Assembly (NCBI RefSeq): GCF_002280785.1
Contig: NZ_NCEQ01000009.1
Location: forward strand, 1 to 64,000
Origin: Brevundimonas subvibrioides
Lineage (GTDB): Bacteria; Pseudomonadota; Alphaproteobacteria; Caulobacterales; Caulobacteraceae
Direction: 5' to 3'
Length of the DNA stretch: 64,000 nucleotides
A program made the translations under genes and the position numbers. This document shows positions 21,230 through 29,927 of the stretch, one piece after another. Under the pieces are notes generated by a model. That model was not told the DNA's origin, ran no database searches, and saw only the letters and a program-made list of their open reading frames with translations. Position 1 is the stretch's first letter. Each line of letters starts with the position of its first letter.

Positions 21230-21344
21230 GGACCCTGCTAGGTGCGTGACAACGTCATGACAGCGGCGGGACGGTGTCCGCAAGCGGATGATCCCGTCAA
21301 GCCAAAAGCGCCGATCTGGAGGGTTCGGCCGGTCGATTCGTGTT

Positions 21345-23918
21345 TCAGGCGAGGTCGCCGACCGCCGCGTCCAGCAGCATGAAGGCGCGGCCGGCGTCGG
21401 TGGCCAGCGTGGACAGCACGGCTGCCGCGCCGCCTCGCGCCTCGTCGTTCAGCCGGCCCGCGAAGGCGCGGACATAGCGTTCGGCATCGCTGCGCAACTC
21501 CGCATCGCTCATCACCCGGCGCGAGACGCTGCGAACGGCGGCCGGGGCGACGCGCCGGACGATCTGGCGCGCCCGGTCAGGATCGCGCCCGGCGAAGGCG
21601 GACGCGGCCTCTTCGACCCGCGACCTGGGCAGGAGGGCGTTCGGATCGACGCCCATACGGCGAATGGCGGCGGTGATCCGGTCGGTCAGGGCATCCTCGT
21701 CGGCGGGCATGACGGGGGTGTCGAGATCGAGCGGGGGCTCGCCCGGGCCGTCATCGACCAGATCGCTCCAGTCGAGCCGATCCTTCGGCGGCGGTGCGCC
21801 GCGCGCGCCCGGATCGTCGGCGGCGGGCGCCAGCTTCAGGCGACCGCGCAGGCCGAAGCCGCGTTCACGTTCGCGTTCAGACTCGGTCGCAGTCGGGCGG
21901 AGCGGCCGTTCCCCCGCAGGCGCGGCGGGTTCGGCCAGGACGTCGCGCCGCCGCAGGGGGGCTCCGCCGTCGCCGGACACGACCCCCATCAGGCGGACGG
22001 CCTCGGTCAGCATGTCGTAGTTGCGTCGGACCCGCTCCTGGAAGCCGGCGTCCAGCGCCTCGGTGTCCTCGGCGGCCTTGCGCGATGCGGCGCCGAGGGC
22101 GGCCAGGCCTTCCTCGACGGTGATGCGGACGGATTCGGCGCGGGCGCGGGCTTCCTCGGGCAGACGTGAGGCGCGGTCGTCCAGATCGCCGATGGCGGCA
22201 TCGACCTCGGCCAGGGCCTGGGTCATGCGGGACAGGGTGGACTCCAGTTTCTCGATCGCCCGCTCGCCGGCCTGGTCCACCAGATCGACGGTCTCGCCGA
22301 CGATCCGGCGCGCGCCCTCGACGCGCGCGTCGGCTGCGGCATCCGCCTTCTGGGCGGCGTCGAACAGAGCCTCGCCCAGCCGGTCGGCGCGGATCTGGGC
22401 CTGGCCCGCAGCTCCGTCGGCGGCCTGCCGGCTTTCCTCGGCCGTAGCCTTGAGCACCGCGAGTGTTCGGCGAGTTTCGTCGATCAGTGTGTCGCGGGCC
22501 TCGGCGGCCAGGGCCTCGAAACGGTCCAGCGACTGTTTGGTGGCGGCGTCGAAGCCGTCGGCCTCGCGCTGGGACAGGTCGACCAGGGCGCGGAACTGGT
22601 CGGTTGCAGCCTCGACCAGGTCGCGCAGCCCCTCGGACGCCTTGGTGGAGGTTTCGCCGAGGTCGCCGGTGGCGGTGCGGGCCGCGGACAGCTGTTCGGT
22701 CAGCTGGGCGCGCTGGCTCTCGACCTGGGCGGAGAAGTCTTCCTGATCGGTGCGCAGGGCGTAGGCGGCGGTGACCAGGGCGGCGCGCTGCTGGCCCAGC
22801 CCCTCTTCGACGGACTGGATCTGTTCGGCGACGCCGGTGCCGGCGTTCTCGAGGCGCAGCGTCTGGCGTGCCAGGTCGTCGGCGGCCATGCGGGCGGCAT
22901 CCTGCGCCTCTCCGGCGGCGGCGGCGAGGTCGGCGGCACGGGCGGCGAGGGCGGCCTCGGCTTCGCGAAGCTGGGTCTGGGCGAGATCAGACGCATCGAC
23001 GATCAGGCGCGACTGGCGCTCCACCGCGTCGAGCACGCCCGACGCCTGTCCGTCCAGGCGGCTGCCGAGGGCTGTCATCTCGTCGCGCTCGCGGCCGAGG
23101 GACTCGGTCAGGCGACGCGCCGTGCGACCGGCGGCCTCGGCGGCCTCGTTCAGGCGGCTGGTCTCCAGCGAGAGAGCCTCGCGCAGCAGGGCCATGTCGT
23201 TGCGGGCCCGCTCGGCGGCGAGGGCGGCCTGGTCGATATCGTTGCGCAGGGCCGACAGGACATGTCCGGTCTGCTGGGCCGCGAGCGCCGTCGGCGCGAC
23301 GAGCGCCTCGGCCAGTTCGCGGGCGCGCCGGGTTTCGGAGGCCAGGCCGGCGCCCTGACGAACGGCATGGGCCAGCATGATGGCCAGGCCGGCGGGCGCG
23401 AGGGCGATCAGGGCGTAGATGGCCAGGCGTAGGGGATCGGGCGAGACCGCGCCGGAACCGACCTCATAGGCCGCCCAGGAAGCGACGCCGCCCATCCACA
23501 GGGCCGCGGCAATCCCGGCGATCAGATAGGAAGGGCCGGACCGCACCTCGGCGGGGCTCAAGGCAACCGCCGCTGCGGTGGGCGCGGGCGGCGAAGCCTG
23601 GGTGGCGGGCGGGGCGCCGACGCTGGTCGAGAACGCCAGGGGTTCGATCGCCGGTTCAGCCTCTTCGGACCGGATCGGAGGCGAGACAAGGGCTGTGGGT
23701 TCGGGCTCGGCGGGCGACGGAAATTCGAGATCAGCGGCGCTCCGCTCCTGCTCCAGCAGGCGACGGCGACGACGCTCCGACATCGGACGTTCGGGGGCGG
23801 CCCGGGGCTTGGCGACGAGTTCAGGAGTGGCGGCGGCCTCGAGTCCGGCTGTCGCGTCGCCCAGGGGCGCCGGTTCGGGATCGGACAAGGTCAACGGCGG
23901 CCGGGAGCGGGACTTCAT
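21345..23918 (-). CDS. tipN: TipN-like polarity protein: two membrane helices and a long coiled coil
   Basis: Protein of 857 residues: a Pro/Ala/Glu-rich N-terminal 125 residues with a basic patch (ERRRRRLLEQ near 50), two membrane helices (about 131-152 and 163-185), then a nearly unbroken Ala/Glu/Arg coiled coil to about residue 640, a low-complexity linker, and a conserved-looking alpha-helical tail (DRITAAIRRMGVDPNALLP to the end). This architecture and length match Caulobacter TipN, the new-pole landmark that guides division-plane and flagellum placement (about 888 residues, two N-terminal helices plus coiled coil). Coiled coils diverge fast, so the name is an inference from architecture and taxon. 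Convergent arrangement: the next gene upstream is a small membrane protein. Confidence 0.6.
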   Translation of the reverse strand: MKSRSRPPLTLSDPEPAPLGDATAGLEAAATPELVAKPRAAPERPMSERRRRRLLEQERSAADLEFPSPAEPEPTALVSPPIRSEEAEPAIEPLAFSTSVGAPPATQASPPAPTAAAVALSPAEVRSGPSYLIAGIAAALWMGGVASWAAYEVGSGAVSPDPLRLAIYALIALAPAGLAIMLAHAVRQGAGLASETRRARELAEALVAPTALAAQQTGHVLSALRNDIDQAALAAERARNDMALLREALSLETSRLNEAAEAAGRTARRLTESLGRERDEMTALGSRLDGQASGVLDAVERQSRLIVDASDLAQTQLREAEAALAARAADLAAAAGEAQDAARMAADDLARQTLRLENAGTGVAEQIQSVEEGLGQQRAALVTAAYALRTDQEDFSAQVESQRAQLTEQLSAARTATGDLGETSTKASEGLRDLVEAATDQFRALVDLSQREADGFDAATKQSLDRFEALAAEARDTLIDETRRTLAVLKATAEESRQAADGAAGQAQIRADRLGEALFDAAQKADAAADARVEGARRIVGETVDLVDQAGERAIEKLESTLSRMTQALAEVDAAIGDLDDRASRLPEEARARAESVRITVEEGLAALGAASRKAAEDTEALDAGFQERVRRNYDMLTEAVRLMGVVSGDGGAPLRRRDVLAEPAAPAGERPLRPTATESERERERGFGLRGRLKLAPAADDPGARGAPPPKDRLDWSDLVDDGPGEPPLDLDTPVMPADEDALTDRITAAIRRMGVDPNALLPRSRVEEAASAFAGRDPDRARQIVRRVAPAAVRSVSRRVMSDAELRSDAERYVRAFAGRLNDEARGGAAAVLSTLATDAGRAFMLLDAAVGDLA

Positions 23919-24066
23919 GGGGCGCGGATCTCAGGTGGGCTGGCGCGTGACGCAGGAGTCATGCGCGACCACAACCCTAGACCATTTTGCGTGGGTATCG
24001 ACCCGCCGTTGCGTCAAAAAATGGATCAGGGGTCTGCACCCGGCCGATTTCGGCCGGGCGGCGCGA

Positions 24067-24249
24067 CTAGCAGTCGTTCGAGCGTGGCGCCGTTATGAGC
24101 GCCTTGGTCGGCGCCTCGGGGCAATCGCTGACGCGATGGATTTCGCGATCAGGGCGGGGGGCGGCGTTCAGGTCCACGCCGAACTGAGCCAGGGCCGCCG
24201 TGGCCAGCAGGGCGATGAAGCCGGCCAGCAACTCGATCAACGCCTGCAT
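24067..24249 (-). CDS. Small single-pass membrane protein (60 residues), function unknown
   Basis: Begins MQALIELLAGFIALLATAAL, a single membrane helix, followed by a soluble tail with two cysteines (SDCPEA and the C-terminal SNDC). A GAGGGAG ribosome binding site lies eight bases before the ATG at 24247-24249, better placed than for the upstream in-frame GTG. The sequence has normal codon use and clear start signals, supporting a real small gene. No domain recognised. Confidence 0.55.
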   Translation of the reverse strand: MQALIELLAGFIALLATAALAQFGVDLNAAPRPDREIHRVSDCPEAPTKALITAPRSNDC

Positions 24250-24416
24250 GATCGGCACTCCCTCATTCCGGCTCTTCTTATGCCTGATTTAGGCGAACCG
24301 GACAATCCAGCCTGGTGACGCCATTGACCGGCGGGGCGCGGGCATGGAACGGAAGACCGGTCCGGGCCTCTCTCCGAGCCGGACGATCAATCACCGACGC
24401 CGGCAGGGACACCGAT

Positions 24417-25880
24417 ATGGACGCCGCCCAAGGCCCGTTGCTGGACACAGCCGCCCTGTTGGCGCCCGGCGCGACCTGCTGGCGGGTCGAGCGGGCGGAC
24501 CGGCTGTCGATCCTGATGGAGAACGGCGCCTATTTCGAAGCCCTGGCCTCGGCCCTGTCCAAGGCGCGGCGTTCGGTGGTGGTTCTGGGCTGGCAGTTCG
24601 ACCCGCGGACCCGGCTGGACCCCGAGACCCGGCCTGGCGACAAACAGGCCGAGATCGGCCATCTGCTGCGGATGATGGTCAAGACTCGGCCGGAGCTCGA
24701 CGTTCGGCTGCTGATCTGGAAATCGCCGCTGCTGATCGCGGCATCGCAGGGCTTCTATCCGCACAAGGCCCAGGCCTGGTTCAGGAAGCGGATGGTCGAG
24801 TTCCGGCTGGATACGCCGGGTCCCATCGGCGCCTGCCATCACCAGAAGGCGATCATCATCGACGACGCCGTGGCCTTTTGCGGCGGCGGGGACATCTCGG
24901 TCGATCGCTGGGATTCCGAGGCTCATGCGGACGATGATCCGAGACGCTGCCAGCCATCGGGGATCATCTCGCCGCCAAGGCACGAGACCATGTGCGTCAT
25001 GGACGGGGCGGCGGCGCGCGCTCTGGGCGATCTGGCGCGCGAGCGCTGGTTCAAGGCGACCTGGGAGCGGACAGTGCCGGAAACGGTCGATGGCGATCCC
25101 TGGCCCGAGGGTCTGGCGGTCGACTTTCGCGACACGCCGGTCGGGATCGCCCGCACCGAGCCCGGCTTCGGCGGTCGTCACGAGGTCCGCGAGAACGAGA
25201 GACTGCACCTGGAGGCCATCCGGGGCGCACGGAAGCGGATCTATCTGGAGAACCAGTATTTCACCTCGCCGCTCGTCGCCAACGCCCTGGCCGAGCGGCT
25301 CGACGAACCGGACGGGCCGGAGATCGTGCTGGTCTCGACGGGACGCAGCCCGAGCTGGTTCGACAGCATGACCATGGATACGGCGAGGGCCGAGGTCCTG
25401 TTCCGGCTGGAAAGCGCTGACAGGCACAACCGCTTCTTCGCCTTCAGCCCCAATACGAAGAACGGCGTACGGATCATCGTCCACGCCAAGGTGACCGTGG
25501 TGGACGACGTCTTGCTGCGGATCGGCTCGACCAATCTGAACAACCGGTCGCTGGGTTTCGACACCGAATGCGATATCGCCATCGCGCCGGAGGATGAGGC
25601 GGGCCGCGAGGCCATCCGGCATTTTCGGCATCGGACTATCGGTCACTTCATCGGCGTGACCGCGGACGAATTCGGGGCGGCCGAGGCCGCCTGCGGCTCC
25701 ACTGGCGAGGCCATCCAGAAGTTCGACAGCGGCCGGATGTCGCCATTGGGCGCGACGCCGCCGTCGATGATCCAGCGCACGATCGCCGAGTTCCAGTTGG
25801 GGGATCCGACCTCGCCACGGGACGCCTGGCGGCCATGGAAGCGGCGCAACCGCTCGCAGCGGCTTCAGCCGACGGGCTGA
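24417..25880 (+). CDS. Phospholipase D / cardiolipin synthase-like protein
   Basis: Two-HKD phospholipase D family protein of 487 residues. First motif HHQKAIIIDDAVAFCGGGD at about residues 139-157, second HAKVTVVDDVLLRIGSTNLNNRS near 355-377; both keep the His, Lys and Asp. ENQYFTS lies between, as in bacterial PLD. No signal peptide with the ATG at 24417, which gives MDAAQGPLLDTAAL; the upstream open frame has no coding character. Substrate (phosphatidylcholine, cardiolipin or other) cannot be set. Its 3' end overlaps the convergent EEP gene by 16 bases. Confidence 0.85.
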   Translation: MDAAQGPLLDTAALLAPGATCWRVERADRLSILMENGAYFEALASALSKARRSVVVLGWQFDPRTRLDPETRPGDKQAEIGHLLRMMVKTRPELDVRLLIWKSPLLIAASQGFYPHKAQAWFRKRMVEFRLDTPGPIGACHHQKAIIIDDAVAFCGGGDISVDRWDSEAHADDDPRRCQPSGIISPPRHETMCVMDGAAARALGDLARERWFKATWERTVPETVDGDPWPEGLAVDFRDTPVGIARTEPGFGGRHEVRENERLHLEAIRGARKRIYLENQYFTSPLVANALAERLDEPDGPEIVLVSTGRSPSWFDSMTMDTARAEVLFRLESADRHNRFFAFSPNTKNGVRIIVHAKVTVVDDVLLRIGSTNLNNRSLGFDTECDIAIAPEDEAGREAIRHFRHRTIGHFIGVTADEFGAAEAACGSTGEAIQKFDSGRMSPLGATPPSMIQRTIAEFQLGDPTSPRDAWRPWKRRNRSQRLQPTG

Positions 25881-26602
25881 ATCTCGAAATCGACCACCAG
25901 GGGCAGATGGTCCGAGGCCATCCGCGACAGGGGCGCGAAGGGCGCGTGGACGCCGGTGATTCTGATCTCCGGGCTGACGAAGACGTGGTCGATGCGGATC
26001 GCGGGGAAGCCGGACGGGAAGGTCTTGATGGTCGGACGCAGACCCAGCTGGCGCTGACAGTCGGCATGGTTCCGCGCCAGCGTCTGATAGGGGCGGGTGA
26101 TCGAGGTCGCGTTGAAGTCGCCGGCCAGCAGCGTCGGTCCTTTGCAGTCCGGATGGCCGAGCCAGTCCTTGCCGACGAGGGCCGCCGCCTGGAGCCGCTG
26201 CTCGCGCGGGACGAGGCCGAGGTGGGTGGTCAGGACGTTGATGTCGACGCCCTCAATGTTGACGCGCACCCACAGGGCGCCGCGCGGCTCCAGTCCCGGC
26301 ACGCCGCGCACGGTAGGGAGGGCGCCGACGTGCACCAGGGTTTCCGGATGCCCCGTCAGAATGGCGTCGCCGTACTCCTCGGCCTCGACCCGCATGGCGG
26401 CGTGGAAGCGGACGGCCATCGACAGGCGGCCGGCGATCGCGCGCGCCTGATCGACCCCCCCGGTCCGGGCGCGGCCGACGTCAAGTTCCTGCAGGCAGAC
26501 GATGTCGGGTTCCAGCTCGGCGATGACGCCGGCGATGCGCTCGACATCCAGTCGCTTGTCGACCCCGACACAGCGATGGACGTTATAGGTGACTAGCCGC
26601 AT
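25865..26602 (-). CDS. Endonuclease/exonuclease/phosphatase (EEP) family protein
   Basis: Metal-dependent EEP-fold hydrolase of 245 residues. Motifs in order: VTYNVHRCVG (metal Asn), LQELD (metal Glu), LTTHLGL, GDFNATS and ASDHLPLVVDFE at the C-terminus (catalytic Asp-His). Such proteins hydrolyse phosphodiesters in nucleic acids, lipids or inositol phosphates. Facing a phospholipase D gene with overlapping 3' ends; the pairing of a PLD with an EEP hydrolase is common in alphaproteobacteria and hints at lipid metabolism. No signal peptide. Confidence 0.85.
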   Translation of the reverse strand: MRLVTYNVHRCVGVDKRLDVERIAGVIAELEPDIVCLQELDVGRARTGGVDQARAIAGRLSMAVRFHAAMRVEAEEYGDAILTGHPETLVHVGALPTVRGVPGLEPRGALWVRVNIEGVDINVLTTHLGLVPREQRLQAAALVGKDWLGHPDCKGPTLLAGDFNATSITRPYQTLARNHADCQRQLGLRPTIKTFPSGFPAIRIDHVFVSPEIRITGVHAPFAPLSRMASDHLPLVVDFEIQPVG

Positions 26603-26653
26603 GGCGGCACCGGCTAGGCCAATTCCCCGCCAAAAGCGAGACCGCGCGCAGCT

Positions 26654-27340
26654 TCAGATCTCGACCAGTCGATCGGGGACTTCGTTCGCATTGCGCGGCC
26701 TCGGCGGGAAGTGTTCGGCCAGGACGCCACCCACCAGGGCGATGGCCCGTTCGAAACCTTCGGCAGCGCGTCGGTCGCGCAGTCCCTCGGTCAGAACCTG
26801 GACCGCATCGGCCCAGATCGCCTGATCGACACGCGAATAGATGCCCTTGTCGGCGATGACCTCGACCTGTCGATCGGCCATGGCGGCGAAGATCAGCACG
26901 CCCGTGCGATGCTCGGTGACATGCAGGCCGTGGGCGAGGAACTGATGCATGGCCGCCTGGCGCGTCCGGTCGCGGCGCACCCCGCGCGGGGTTGTCAGCC
27001 GGGTCAGGACGGGGATCCGCAACAGGACATAGACCGCCAGGAACACAGCGGCCTGCACCACCGCATAGACCCCGATGGCCCGACCGATGGTCAGATGCAG
27101 GGCCGACAGATGCCCGGCCTCCCAGTTGTCGGCCAGACGAGGGAACCAGGCGGGCTCGAACCCGAACGGGATCAGCATCAGCGGCAGGAGCAGGGCCGCC
27201 GCCGCCGCCCAGGCCAGGCTGATATCGCGATAGCTCGAGACCCGTCCCGCCAGGACGCAGAAGATTTCGCCGGAGGTGCGCGCCTCCGCCGCCGCGATGG
27301 CGCTCGCGACGCGCGCGTGTTCGCCGGAGTTCAGTCGCAT
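26654..27340 (-). CDS. TPM-domain membrane protein (COG3762)
   Basis: Protein of 228 residues: an N-terminal segment (SGEHARVASAIAAAEARTSGEIFCVLAG) typical of the TPM fold, two central hydrophobic helices, then the second half of the TPM domain (HRTGVLIFAAMADRQVEVIADKGIYS). Third gene of the lemA-TPM-TPM operon; its start codon (ATG 27338-27340) overlaps the preceding stop. TPM proteins with LemA have been linked to membrane-protein turnover; the function here is inferred. Confidence 0.82.
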   Translation of the reverse strand: MRLNSGEHARVASAIAAAEARTSGEIFCVLAGRVSSYRDISLAWAAAAALLLPLMLIPFGFEPAWFPRLADNWEAGHLSALHLTIGRAIGVYAVVQAAVFLAVYVLLRIPVLTRLTTPRGVRRDRTRQAAMHQFLAHGLHVTEHRTGVLIFAAMADRQVEVIADKGIYSRVDQAIWADAVQVLTEGLRDRRAAEGFERAIALVGGVLAEHFPPRPRNANEVPDRLVEI

Positions 27341-28164
27341 CACCATCCGCCCGAGGCCCCCCCGCCGCCGAAGCTGCCGCCGCCGCCGGAGAACCCACCG
27401 AAGCCGCCCCCCGAACTCCCCGAAGATCCCCTCGAGACATTGGACAGGATTTCCGCCGCCCCCCACACGAGGATCGGATCGATTCCGCTACGCCGCGCGC
27501 CGCGTTTGCGTCCCCGCCGCCCGATGCCGCGCAGCAAGCTCAGGAAGAAAAAGATGAAAATCAGGGCTATGACGATGCCTGGGAAGATCGGCGCTTCGGC
27601 CTCGCTGGGCGCGGCCTCGGCGGCGCGGGCGGCGGCCTCTGCGGGGTCCAGGCGCAACTGGGCGATGACGGCGTCTACCCCGGCCTCGATGCCCAAGGCA
27701 TAGCCGCCGTCGCGGAACGGCGGCAGGATGTCGGTCTGGATGATCTGGTTGGACAGGGCATCGGTCAGGACGGGCTCAAGGCCGTAGCCGACCTCCAGCC
27801 GGACCTTGCGTTCATTGGGCGCCACGATCAGCAGCACGCCGCTGTCATTCTCCGCATTGCCGATGCCCCAGGCGCGCCCGAGGCGGTAGCCGTAGTCCTC
27901 GATCTCATAGTCCTGGAGGCTGTCGAGGGTGACGACGACAAATTGGTCGCCCGTATCCGTCTCCAGCCGGGCCAATTTGGCGGTGATCGCAGCCTCTGTA
28001 TCGGGCGTCAGCAGCTGGGCCTGATCGACGACACGACCGGACAGGGCGGGGAAGGTCGGGTCGGCCGCGAAGGCGTGCGGGACGAGCGCGAACAGAACCG
28101 TCAGACCCGCGATGAGGATGGCCAGAAGAGAGTGTGTCGGCCGAACCGACTTGATCGGGCTCAC
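27340..28164 (-). CDS. TPM-domain protein, YgcG family
   Basis: Exported protein of 274 residues: signal peptide (to about HAFAADP), TPM domain (VVDQAQLLTPDTEAAI, DQFVVVTLDSL, LIVAPNERKVRLEVGYGLE), a membrane helix (PGIVIALIFIFFFLSLL) and a Gly/Ser-rich tail ending GGGGASGGW, the usual YgcG layout. Starts with GTG overlapping the lemA stop (GTGA). Second gene of the three-gene operon. Confidence 0.9.
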   Translation of the reverse strand: MSPIKSVRPTHSLLAILIAGLTVLFALVPHAFAADPTFPALSGRVVDQAQLLTPDTEAAITAKLARLETDTGDQFVVVTLDSLQDYEIEDYGYRLGRAWGIGNAENDSGVLLIVAPNERKVRLEVGYGLEPVLTDALSNQIIQTDILPPFRDGGYALGIEAGVDAVIAQLRLDPAEAAARAAEAAPSEAEAPIFPGIVIALIFIFFFLSLLRGIGRRGRKRGARRSGIDPILVWGAAEILSNVSRGSSGSSGGGFGGFSGGGGSFGGGGASGGW

Positions 28165-28838
28165 CGGGCGGGCGGCGTCGAACCGGGGGCGACGGCGGCG
28201 GCCGCGCCGCCGGTCGCGACCGGTGTCTGGCCGTCGAGATTGAACTGCACCTGGGGCGCGCTCTGGGCCTCGGTCGTCGCAGTGAACAGCTGCATCGGCT
28301 CCTCACCCGCGAAGGCGGTCTTGGCCCAGATCACGGTCGGGAAGGTGCGCAGACTCGTATTGTAGTCGCGGACCGCCTCGTTGTAGTCGCGCCGCGCGAT
28401 GGTGATGCGGTTCTCGGTGCCTTCGAGCTGCGACTGGAGCTGGAGGAAGTTCTGGTTGGCCTGCAGCTGAGGATAGGCCTCGACCGTCACCAGCAGGCGC
28501 GACAGGGCGCTGGTCAACTGGCCCTGCGCCGCCTGGTATGCCTGGAAGGCCGCCGGATCGCTGAGCGTCTCGGGCGTGATCTGGACCGCTGTGGCCCGGG
28601 CGCGGGCCTCGATCACCTGGGTCAGGGTCGTGCGCTCCTGGATGGCTGAGCCCTGGACGGTGGCGACGAGATTGGGAATCAGGTCGGCGCGCCGCTGATA
28701 CTGGCTCTGGACGTCGGCCCACGCCGCCTGGGCGCGCTCCTGCTTGGTCGGGATGGTGTTGTAGCCACAGGCCGCCACGCTCTGGGCGGCGAGAATGATG
28801 GCGACTGAACCGACGAGACGAGATGCGCTGCGAGCCAT
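28161..28838 (-). CDS. lemA: LemA family lipoprotein
   Basis: LemA protein of 225 residues. An N-terminal signal with lipobox-like VAACGYN marks it as a probable lipoprotein. The LemA helical core is visible in QYQRRADLIPNLVATVQG and ARRDYNEAVRDYNTSLRTFP. A strong GGAGGGG ribosome binding site precedes the ATG at 28836-28838. First gene of lemA-TPM-TPM. Confidence 0.92.
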   Translation of the reverse strand: MARSASRLVGSVAIILAAQSVAACGYNTIPTKQERAQAAWADVQSQYQRRADLIPNLVATVQGSAIQERTTLTQVIEARARATAVQITPETLSDPAAFQAYQAAQGQLTSALSRLLVTVEAYPQLQANQNFLQLQSQLEGTENRITIARRDYNEAVRDYNTSLRTFPTVIWAKTAFAGEEPMQLFTATTEAQSAPQVQFNLDGQTPVATGGAAAAVAPGSTPPAR

Positions 28839-28906
28839 GAACCCCTCCATCCGACGGCCGATCGCCGCAGGTCACCCCAAGACTATCAGCGGTTCGTGAC
28901 GCCGCT

Positions 28907-29830
28907 TCAAGCGTCCAGACGTTCCGGCTCGATCCCGGCCGCGCGGCAGGCGGCGTTATAGGTGTTGGCCAGGAGGCAGGCGATGGTCATCGGGCCGACG
29001 CCGCCCGGGACCGGCGTGATCGCCCCGGCGACCGTGACGGCCTCAGCGAAGGCGACGTCGCCGACGACCCGTGTCCTGCCCTCGGCCGCCTTGACCGGGT
29101 CGGCGGAGGGGACGCGGTTGATGCCGACGTCAATCACGGTCGCGCCCGGCTTGATCCAGTCGCCCCGGATCATCTCCGGGCGGCCCACGGCGGCGACCAG
29201 GATGTCGGCGGCGCGGCAAAGGGCCGGCAGGTCGCGGCTGCGCGAGTGGGCGATGGTGACGGTGCAATTCTCGGCCAGCAGCAACTGGGCCATCGGCTTG
29301 CCCACGATGTTCGAACGCCCGACGATCACGGCGTTCAGACCCGACAGGTCGCCGAGCTGATGCTTCAGCAGCATGGTCGAACCCAGTGGGGTGCAGGGCA
29401 CGAGACCGGGGAGGCCGACCGCCAGTCGCCCGGCGTTGACGACATGGAACCCATCCACATCCTTGTCCGGGTCGATCGCGCCCAGCACCGCCGAGGAATC
29501 GATCTGCGCGGGCAGGGGCAGTTGGACCAGGATGCCGTGGATGCCGGCGTCAGCGTTCAGCGTCCCGACCAGGGCCAGCAGTTCGGCCTGGCTGATCGTG
29601 TCAGCCAGGCGGTGGGTATCGGAGCGCATCCCGGCGCGGGCGGTCGTCTCGCCCTTGTTGCGGACGTAGATCTGGCTGGCGGGATCCTCGCCGACGATGA
29701 CCACGGCCAGGCCCGGCTTGAGCCCGTGGGTCGCCTCCAGCCGCGCCGAGGCGGCGGCGACCCGCTCCACCAGACCGGCGGCGAAGGCCTTGCCGTCGAT
29801 GATTGCCGCGCGCGTGTCAGGTCCGGCCAT
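28907..29830 (-). CDS. folD: Bifunctional methylenetetrahydrofolate dehydrogenase / cyclohydrolase FolD
   Basis: Cytosolic enzyme of 307 residues converting 5,10-methylene-THF to 10-formyl-THF via methenyl-THF. Signatures: [13 protein letters not shown] (with [14 protein letters not shown] holding the catalytic Lys upstream), [12 protein letters not shown] (NADP site) and [11 protein letters not shown]. Supplies methylene-THF, also the cofactor of TrmFO encoded at 39.6-41.0 kb. Monocistronic as far as can be seen. Confidence 0.96.
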   Translation of the reverse strand: MAGPDTRAAIIDGKAFAAGLVERVAAASARLEATHGLKPGLAVVIVGEDPASQIYVRNKGETTARAGMRSDTHRLADTISQAELLALVGTLNADAGIHGILVQLPLPAQIDSSAVLGAIDPDKDVDGFHVVNAGRLAVGLPGLVPCTPLGSTMLLKHQLGDLSGLNAVIVGRSNIVGKPMAQLLLAENCTVTIAHSRSRDLPALCRAADILVAAVGRPEMIRGDWIKPGATVIDVGINRVPSADPVKAAEGRTRVVGDVAFAEAVTVAGAITPVPGGVGPMTIACLLANTYNAACRAAGIEPERLDA

Positions 29831-29927
29831 GGGAGGCCCTCTTTCGTCAGGATTCGATAAGGTCCGGGCGATTTACAGGCGTCGCGGTTCAGCGTCTATG
29901 TTGCCTCCACAGAACAGGGGACTTCCA

